Positions 59,156 to 64,000 of a stretch of 64,000 bases of DNA are shown here, in pieces (position 1 is the stretch's first letter; each line of letters opens with the position of its first letter). The DNA comes from CAWKDG01 sp963848355 (GTDB lineage: Bacteria > Actinomycetota > Acidimicrobiia > Acidimicrobiales > UBA8190): the NCBI GenBank assembly GCA_963848355.1, contig CAWKDG010000012.1:1674001-1738000 (forward strand), in the 5' to 3' direction. Below the pieces are notes generated by a model, which worked only from the letters and a program-made list of their open reading frames with translations, ran no database searches and had not been told where the DNA came from. Made by a program: the position numbers and the translations under genes.

Positions 59156-60409
59156 TCAGCCCGTGGGTGAGCCCGCCAGTGTCATCGTCGTCATCATGTC
59201 CTGGCCGGCCCGGACCAGCATCACGCTGACCGGCGTTCCCGGCGGGCTCGTGTAGAGGCTGGCCTGCAGGTCGGCCAGAGAGTCGATGGGATGCGAGTCC
59301 ACCGCTTCGACGACGTCACCCTGACGGAGCCCGGCCGAGGCGGCCGGGCTCCCGGCCATGATGGCGGTGATCCGGGCTCCCCCGTCGTCGGGGGCGTCCG
59401 TGCACTTGATGCCCAACCATCCGTGCTCCACTTCGTGCGTGGTGGCCAGCTCCTGGGCCACTCCCACGGCCAGAGCCGCCGGGACGAACACCCCCGTGCG
59501 GCCGCTCGACATGTGCTTGCGGGCGTCGAGGATACCGACCACCTGACCCTGGGCGTTGAGCAGGACTCCACCCAGGGGGGCCGGGCCGAGGGGCATGTCG
59601 GCATCGATCGTGTCGACCAGACGGATACCGCTGCTGAGGGTGTCGGCCGTCCCCACCCGGCGGACCTCTCCCACGGCGGCCGTGGCCGCTGTGTCATCGG
59701 CCGCCGCTGCCACGGCACTGCCGCACAGGCATGCGGCGATGGCCAACTCGCCTGGCTGGACGTCCCCTTCGGCGAAGGGGGCAGCGGTGAGTCCCCCTCC
59801 GGTGCTCACGACGGCGATGCCCGAGTCGGGATCACTGCCGAGGACCCGTACCTGGCGGTGCTCGCCGGAGGAGGTCACGATTTCGACCCGGGTGGCGGTG
59901 CCCACGGCGGCGGCCGAGGTCACGGCCAGGTCGCCGCCGGCCAGGACGATCCCGGTCATGTGAGACGCCCGATTCCCGTCGACCGGTCCGATGGCGATGA
60001 GGGAAGGACGCAGCGCCCTCATCATCTGGACCACGAGGGGGGCTGTGATCACCGAGGTCCCGGGCTCCGTCACCAGGCTGGCGTTCGTGGCCGGGGCCAC
60101 GGCCAGAGTCGCCGGGGCGACCCCTGGTGAGTTCGAGACAGTGAAGGCGACCACCACGGCCGTAGCGACAGCGGCCACGCCGACGACGCCGGCGGTGAGG
60201 GCGAACCGGCGGTCTCGCCGGGTGGTGGCCGCGGGGACGGTGAGGGCGGCCGAACCGCCCTGGGGCTGCCCGTGTCTGGCCACCTCGGACGGGTGACGCC
60301 AGAGACGGTCCTCAGGCGGAAGCCAGGCTGGCGCCTGGATGTCGTCTTGTGCGGAGTCGTCGGGGTCATCGGGCAAGTCCCCAAAATTGAACGGTCCGCT
60401 TCCTTCCAC
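59156..60409 (-). CDS. HtrA-like PDZ membrane protein lacking the catalytic triad
   Basis: 417 aa. Cytoplasmic acidic N-terminus (about 1-75), one membrane segment (ALTAGVVGVAAVATAVVVAF), a trypsin-like domain and a C-terminal PDZ (GWLGIKCTDAPDDGGARITA, AASAGLRQGDVVEAVDSHPI). The triad is missing: the His position reads LAVTSAAAVG, the Asp position DPDSGIAVV, and the Ser position GPAPLGGVLLNAQGQVVGIL. It is probably a binding or scaffold protein. GTG 60409 is used, since a longer frame would run into mreB; TAATCT lies 7 nt upstream. Confidence 0.85.
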   Translation of the reverse strand: MEGSGPFNFGDLPDDPDDSAQDDIQAPAWLPPEDRLWRHPSEVARHGQPQGGSAALTVPAATTRRDRRFALTAGVVGVAAVATAVVVAFTVSNSPGVAPATLAVAPATNASLVTEPGTSVITAPLVVQMMRALRPSLIAIGPVDGNRASHMTGIVLAGGDLAVTSAAAVGTATRVEIVTSSGEHRQVRVLGSDPDSGIAVVSTGGGLTAAPFAEGDVQPGELAIAACLCGSAVAAAADDTAATAAVGEVRRVGTADTLSSGIRLVDTIDADMPLGPAPLGGVLLNAQGQVVGILDARKHMSSGRTGVFVPAALAVGVAQELATTHEVEHGWLGIKCTDAPDDGGARITAIMAGSPAASAGLRQGDVVEAVDSHPIDSLADLQASLYTSPPGTPVSVMLVRAGQDMMTTMTLAGSPTG

Positions 60410-60416
60410 GGCTACG

Positions 60417-60422
60417 AGATTA
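60417..60422 (-). promoter_or_regulatory. -10-like hexamer, predicted leaderless start for PDZ protein
   Basis: TAATCT on the minus strand (5 of 6 to TATAAT) ends 7 nt before GTG 60409, with no ribosome-binding site. Confidence 0.5.
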
Positions 60423-60499
60423 CCGGTGCCCTCTGTTCGAGGGAGGTCGCGCACAGTGGCGCGAGGCGATGGCCATCCGCGCCCGGTGTGACCACGCCG

Positions 60500-60535
60500 T
60501 ACGATGGCGTCGTGCGGGTGAGGCGACGTGGCTAG
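60500..60535 (+). promoter_or_regulatory. -10-like hexamer and short leaderless uORF before mreB
   Basis: TACGAT (60500-60505) ends 6 nt before a GTG at 60512, which opens a 7-codon frame (VRVRRRG, stop TAG 60533-60535) overlapping the mreB start at 60528. If transcription starts at 60512, this uORF would be translated first. Inferred from layout only. Confidence 0.35.
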
Positions 60536-61532
60536 GGATCTCGCCATCGACCTGGGCACCGCCAACACTTTGGTCTACGCGCGGGGCCGGGGAATCGTGC
60601 TGAACGAGCCGACGGTGATCGCTCTCAACACGAAAACCCAAGAGGTGCTCGCCGTCGGTCAGGACGCGTGGCAGATGATCGGGCGGACGCCCGGCTACAT
60701 CGTGGCCGTCCGACCATTGCGTCAGGGAGCGATCACCGATTTCGACATCACCGAACGCATGATCCGACTCCTGCTCCACCGCTGTGGCGTGTCCCGGCTC
60801 AATCGGCCCCGAGTGCTGATCTGTGTTCCTTCCGCCATCACGTCGGTCGAGCGACGAGCGGTGAAGGAGGCCGCCCACCGGGCGGGCGCGTCGGCCGCCT
60901 ATCTCATCGAGCAGCCCATGGCCGCGGCGATCGGTGCCGGACTCCTCATTCACGAGCCGATCGGAAACATGGTGGTGGACGTCGGCGGAGGGACGTCGGA
61001 GACCGCCGTCATCTCCCTCGGCGGCCTGGTGGCGTCGCAGGCGATCCGGTGCGGCGGTTTCGACATCGACACCGCTATCCAGACCTTCGTCCGGCGTGAG
61101 CACGGCGTGGCCATCGGTGAACGCACGGCGGAAGAGATCAAGCTCGCCATCGGCTCTGCCGCCCCCTATGGCGGCGAGGTCAAGGCCGAGGTCCGAGGAC
61201 GCGAGCTCATGACCGGCATGCCGAAGACGGTCGTCCTCTCACCGGCCGAACTGCGCGAGGCGGTGGAGGACCAGATTCGCCAGATCATCACCGCCGCCGT
61301 CCGATGCCTGGGCGAAGCACCCCCCGAATTGGCCCAGGACATCATCGCCCAGGGCATCCACCTGGTCGGAGGTGGCGCCCTCTTGCGGGGACTGGCACGG
61401 CGCCTGGCCAACGAAACAGAGGTCCCCGTCCATCTCGTCGACACACCGCTCGAGTGTGTGGCGCTCGGTGCCGGTCGGTGTCTCGACTCGTTCGACACCT
61501 TGCGCGATCTCTTCGTCGCCGCCGAAGCCTGA
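60528..61532 (+). CDS. mreB: Rod shape-determining protein MreB
   Basis: 334 aa actin homolog that guides cell-wall synthesis. Phosphate-1 DLAIDLGTANTLVYARGRGI, NEPTVIALNTKTQEVLAVG, phosphate-2 NMVVDVGGGTSETAVISLGG, GGFDIDTAIQTFVRREHG and the adenosine motif IHLVGGGALLRGLARRL are present. GTG 60528 follows gggtgaggcgac. It is not followed by mreC, so it is a separate copy outside a canonical mreBCD operon. Confidence 0.95.
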   Translation: MARDLAIDLGTANTLVYARGRGIVLNEPTVIALNTKTQEVLAVGQDAWQMIGRTPGYIVAVRPLRQGAITDFDITERMIRLLLHRCGVSRLNRPRVLICVPSAITSVERRAVKEAAHRAGASAAYLIEQPMAAAIGAGLLIHEPIGNMVVDVGGGTSETAVISLGGLVASQAIRCGGFDIDTAIQTFVRREHGVAIGERTAEEIKLAIGSAAPYGGEVKAEVRGRELMTGMPKTVVLSPAELREAVEDQIRQIITAAVRCLGEAPPELAQDIIAQGIHLVGGGALLRGLARRLANETEVPVHLVDTPLECVALGAGRCLDSFDTLRDLFVAAEA

Positions 61533-61556
61533 GTCGGTCGCAGGACGGCGCCACTC

Positions 61557-62207
61557 TCAACCGTCGGCCAGCAGTTCCTCCGCCGCTTGACGCACCTGCC
61601 AGTCGCGATCGTCCAGACAACGTCGCAAGCCGTCATCGGCCCTCGGGTCGTCGAAGGCGGCCAAGGCGATGGCCGCCCGGCGACGGATGTTCGGTGTGTC
61701 GTCGAGAGCGGCCAGGATCACGTCCAAAGTGTCCGGGGCGCCGACGGCGCCTAGAGCGGCGACCGCCGCCTCTCGACACACGGGGGAACTGTGCCCGGCT
61801 GCCACCCGGCTCAACTCGACGACGGCGGCCGATCCGCACCGCGGCCCGAACTCACCCAGTGCCCACGCCGCCGTCTCCACCACTGACGGATCCGTGTCAC
61901 CGGTCGCCCGCACCAAAGCAGCGGCGACCAGGGCGCCCGGGTTGGCGGTCTCCCCGTCGCGAGCGGCCAGTGCGCAGGCCCGCCGGCGCACGCCCGGATC
62001 GGTGTCGGCGAGACCCTGGAGAAGGATGTCGTCGTTGAGCGCGCCGAGACGCCCCAGAGCGCCGAGCGCGGCGGCACGCACCGTGGGATCGGGGTCGGTC
62101 GTGAGCATCGCCGCGCTCGCCCGGTCGCCACCGTGACCGGCCAGCACGGCTCGTCGACGGCGTGTCCCCGCTGCGTCGCCGGCCGGCCCCGAACCATCCG
62201 TGATCAC
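61557..62207 (-). CDS. HEAT-repeat protein
   Basis: 216 aa, about six HEAT-like repeats of 30-32 residues with the pattern D-P-x-V-R-x-x-A-x-x-A-L-G (e.g. DPTVRAAALGALGRLGALND, DPSVVETAAWALGEFG, RAAIALAAFDDPRADDGLRR). Such helical solenoids bind other proteins. No enzyme motif or membrane segment. GTG 62207. It converges on mreB. Confidence 0.85.
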   Translation of the reverse strand: MITDGSGPAGDAAGTRRRRAVLAGHGGDRASAAMLTTDPDPTVRAAALGALGRLGALNDDILLQGLADTDPGVRRRACALAARDGETANPGALVAAALVRATGDTDPSVVETAAWALGEFGPRCGSAAVVELSRVAAGHSSPVCREAAVAALGAVGAPDTLDVILAALDDTPNIRRRAAIALAAFDDPRADDGLRRCLDDRDWQVRQAAEELLADG

Positions 62208-62303
62208 GGTGTGACCGGTGGCTGTCGTCCGTGCCCACGCCGGGCGCCCCGGCGAGAGGGCCTTTCCGTGGCAGGCTGGGGACCGTCCGATCGAGACAAC
62301 GCC

Positions 62304-63464
62304 ATGTCGACCTCCGAAATCACGCTACCGCCCGCCGTCGTGGCCGCCGCCCGCCGTCGGCGGCGCGGGCCGATGATCTGGCTGGCCGTCGGAATCGTGC
62401 TCGTGGCCCTCTTCATCGTGGCCTCGATCGTCACCGTCCCCTACGACGAACTCGTCCCCGGTCAGGCCCAGGCCGTTTCCCGTCTCATCACCGTGCCTCC
62501 GGGCAAGGGGCACCGGCTGCACGGACAGGTTCTCCTCACCGACGTCGGCCTGATCGAGAACTTGCACGCCATCGCCCTGATCCCGGCCTGGCTCGACAGC
62601 GACGCCACCCTGGTCCAGACGAGCGAGCTGACGGGCAATCTGCCCGAGGCCGAAGAGAACGAACAGGGAACCGTGGACATGGCCGAGTCGCAGTTGACGG
62701 CCGAATCGGTGGCGTTGCGGCAACTGGGTTACTCCGTGCCCGAGCGCGACGCCGGGGCCACTGTGTACGCGCTCGATCCGGGGACTCCGGGATACCGTGC
62801 CCTCACGGTGGGCGACGTCATCACGGCCGTCGACGGGGTGACGACACCCAACCCCGACGCTCTCATCGCGGCGATCCGATCTCATCTCCCCGGCCAGAGA
62901 ATCACGTTGCAGGTCGGTTCGATCGCCCATCCCACGTCGGGCCGCGCTGTCTCTCTGCGCCTTGCCTCCGGCCGCGAGAACGGCAAGGTCGTCCCGCTCG
63001 TCGGCATTATTGCCATGGGGACCCAACCCGTCTACGACATGCCGTTCCGCATCGCCATCAACTCCGACCAGATCGGTGGGCCGTCCGCCGGCCTGGCCTG
63101 GACGTTGGGCATCATCAACAGCCTGTCCGGAGGTGATCTGACCGGCGGTCGGTCCATCGCCGCCAGCGGCACCATCGATCCCGACGGGGGCATCGGCGAC
63201 GTCGGTGGGGTGGCCCAGAAGACGGTCGCCGTGGAGCGCGCCGGGGCCACCGTATTCTTTGTCCCCGACTTCCCCGACTCGATCGACGCCGCCCAGTCCA
63301 AGGCCACGGCGAACCTCAAGGTCTTCCCGGTGTCGTCGCTCGGTCAGGTCCTGCGAGACCTTCGGTCTCTGGGCGGGCACCTCGGTCGCGCCTCCGCCGG
63401 ACCACCGCCCGGGCCTTCCGGGCACGCCGTGCCGAACGACTGGCAGGAGTCGCCGTGGTCCTGA
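62304..63464 (+). CDS. YlbL-like PDZ and Lon-type protease
   Basis: 386 aa. One N-terminal membrane segment (MIWLAVGIVLVALFIVASIV) anchors an outside PDZ domain (PGYRALTVGDVITAVDGVTT) and a Lon-type S16 domain. The catalytic Ser lies in IGGPSAGLAWTLGI and the Lys in GGIGDVGGVAQKTVAVERAG, so the dyad is intact. YlbL cleaves membrane or envelope substrates in other bacteria. ATG 62304. Actinobacterial ylbL is often near DUF2342 genes, as seen here. Confidence 0.92.
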   Translation: MSTSEITLPPAVVAAARRRRRGPMIWLAVGIVLVALFIVASIVTVPYDELVPGQAQAVSRLITVPPGKGHRLHGQVLLTDVGLIENLHAIALIPAWLDSDATLVQTSELTGNLPEAEENEQGTVDMAESQLTAESVALRQLGYSVPERDAGATVYALDPGTPGYRALTVGDVITAVDGVTTPNPDALIAAIRSHLPGQRITLQVGSIAHPTSGRAVSLRLASGRENGKVVPLVGIIAMGTQPVYDMPFRIAINSDQIGGPSAGLAWTLGIINSLSGGDLTGGRSIAASGTIDPDGGIGDVGGVAQKTVAVERAGATVFFVPDFPDSIDAAQSKATANLKVFPVSSLGQVLRDLRSLGGHLGRASAGPPPGPSGHAVPNDWQESPWS

Positions 63465-63505
63465 GCCCCCGGAGGGGGAAGCCGTCACGTCCCGGTGGCG
63501 CGTCG

Positions 63506-63511
63506 TAGGCT
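63506..63511 (+). promoter_or_regulatory. -10-like hexamer, predicted leaderless start for divIVA-like gene
   Basis: TAGGCT ends 7 nt before ATG 63519; no ribosome-binding site between. Confidence 0.45.
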
Positions 63512-63518
63512 CTCGTCC

Positions 63519-64000
63519 ATGCCCGAGGACCGCCGGCTCACGATCTCGACGTCGTCCCGTCTCCATCCCGACGAGGTCGCCCGCCATACCTTCGGCACGG
63601 CCAGGCGCGGGTTCGACCCGGCCGAGGTCCGGGTCTTCCTCGAGCAGATCGCCCACGAGATGGAGGCCGCGGCCGACAGGGAAGAGGAATTGCACGCCGC
63701 CATCGCCGAGGCCGAGCGACGCGCCGCCAACCCCGTCCTCGACGAGGCCACCCTCACGGCCGCACTGGGGGCCGAGACGGCGCGGGTCCTGCGGTCGGCC
63801 CACGATGCCGCCACCGAGCTGGTGACGAAGGCCGAAGCTGACGCAACCCGTCTGCGGGCGCAGGCCGAGGACGACGCCACGCAGCTCCAGACACGGGCCG
63901 AGCAGAATGCCTCGGGCCGGATCGCCCAGGCGGAAGCAGTCGCCTCCGACGTCAAACGTCGTACCCAGGAGGAAGTGGGCTCCAAGCTGGAAGCGGCGAA
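63519..64000 (+). CDS. DivIVA-domain protein, N-terminal part (cut by window end)
   Basis: 160 codons are visible and the frame is open to the window edge. RLHPDEVARHTFGTARRGFD followed by PAEVRVFLEQIAHEME is the DivIVA N-terminal lipid-binding region; the rest is a long coiled coil rich in Ala, Glu and Arg (TELVTKAEADATRLRAQAED). DivIVA/Wag31-type proteins mark cell poles or septa in actinobacteria; this one could be DivIVA or a SepIVA-like paralog. Confidence 0.85.
   Translation, partial: MPEDRRLTISTSSRLHPDEVARHTFGTARRGFDPAEVRVFLEQIAHEMEAAADREEELHAAIAEAERRAANPVLDEATLTAALGAETARVLRSAHDAATELVTKAEADATRLRAQAEDDATQLQTRAEQNASGRIAQAEAVASDVKRRTQEEVGSKLEAA

Noticed and set aside
59156..60568. Longer PDZ-protein start inside mreB
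   Set aside because: The extra 53 residues are antisense to the mreB start; GTG 60409 is preceded by a good -10-like hexamer at leaderless distance.
1..64000. Mobile elements, CRISPR, tRNA or rRNA genes, secondary-metabolite clusters
   Set aside because: No transposase, integrase, direct-repeat array, cloverleaf-like sequence or biosynthetic cluster was recognised; the window is conserved core genome.

Overview
This window is a high-GC stretch of a bacterial chromosome with very dense coding, frequent GTG starts and stop/start overlaps (TGATG, ATGA, GTGA). It looks like an Actinomycetota core-genome segment. Support comes from two WhiB-type Fe-S proteins, an actinobacterial YlbL-type PDZ/Lon-like protein with a DUF2342 protein nearby, a GuaB3-type protein, a Sdh1-like succinate dehydrogenase and a DivIVA protein. 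The class Acidimicrobiia is my best inference, not proven from the sequence. No tRNA, rRNA, CRISPR array, insertion sequence, prophage or attachment site was seen. No gap without a gene exceeds 300 bases.

Layout. 1-44 is the end of tuf. 84-17889 is the S10-spc-alpha ribosomal supercluster, in conserved order from rpsJ through secY-adk-map-infA-rpmJ-rpsM-rpsK-rpsD-rpoA-rplQ-truA. 18088-18985 is rplM-rpsI. 18992-29804 holds cell-wall precursor and housekeeping genes: glmM, glmS, acpS, nnr, alr, an anchored alpha/beta hydrolase, a family 4 uracil-DNA glycosylase, then tsaE-tsaB-rimI-tsaD for tRNA t6A synthesis. 29845-31994 is the CIRCE-controlled groES-groEL operon. 32043-38821 holds a CoA-type Nudix hydrolase, guaB3, guaA, a PcrA-like helicase and a methyltransferase. 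38921-47694 holds a cobalamin-binding subunit, sucC-sucD, purN-purH, folD, metF, icd and mdh. 47740-51954 (minus strand) is a small gene, an SCP2-like gene and sdhB-sdhA-sdhC, completing a TCA-cycle neighbourhood. 52177-55666 is an AAA+/VWA chaperone-like pair. 55856-64000 holds two whiB genes, a glutamate formiminotransferase-like gene, a DUF2342 protein, a PDZ protein whose HtrA-like protease domain has lost its triad, mreB, a HEAT-repeat protein, a YlbL-like protease and the start of a divIVA gene.

Three themes stand out. First, L4, L22, S3 and L29 each carry a long C-terminal tail rich in Asp and Glu. Second, two unusually long gaps inside the ribosomal cluster (before rplC and before infA) contain hairpins that compete for the same bases, as in regulatory leaders; infA appears to start with CTG. 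Third, about ten genes have a TANNNT hexamer only 6-9 nt before the start codon and no Shine-Dalgarno sequence, which predicts widespread leaderless mRNA.

One caution. Six essential genes (rplO, glmM, the Nudix gene, guaA, sucC, purH) are each broken by a single-base length change in a G run. They read as normal family members once one G is added or removed. This looks like sequencing or assembly error rather than gene decay. The apparent RimI-TsaD fusion may be another case.
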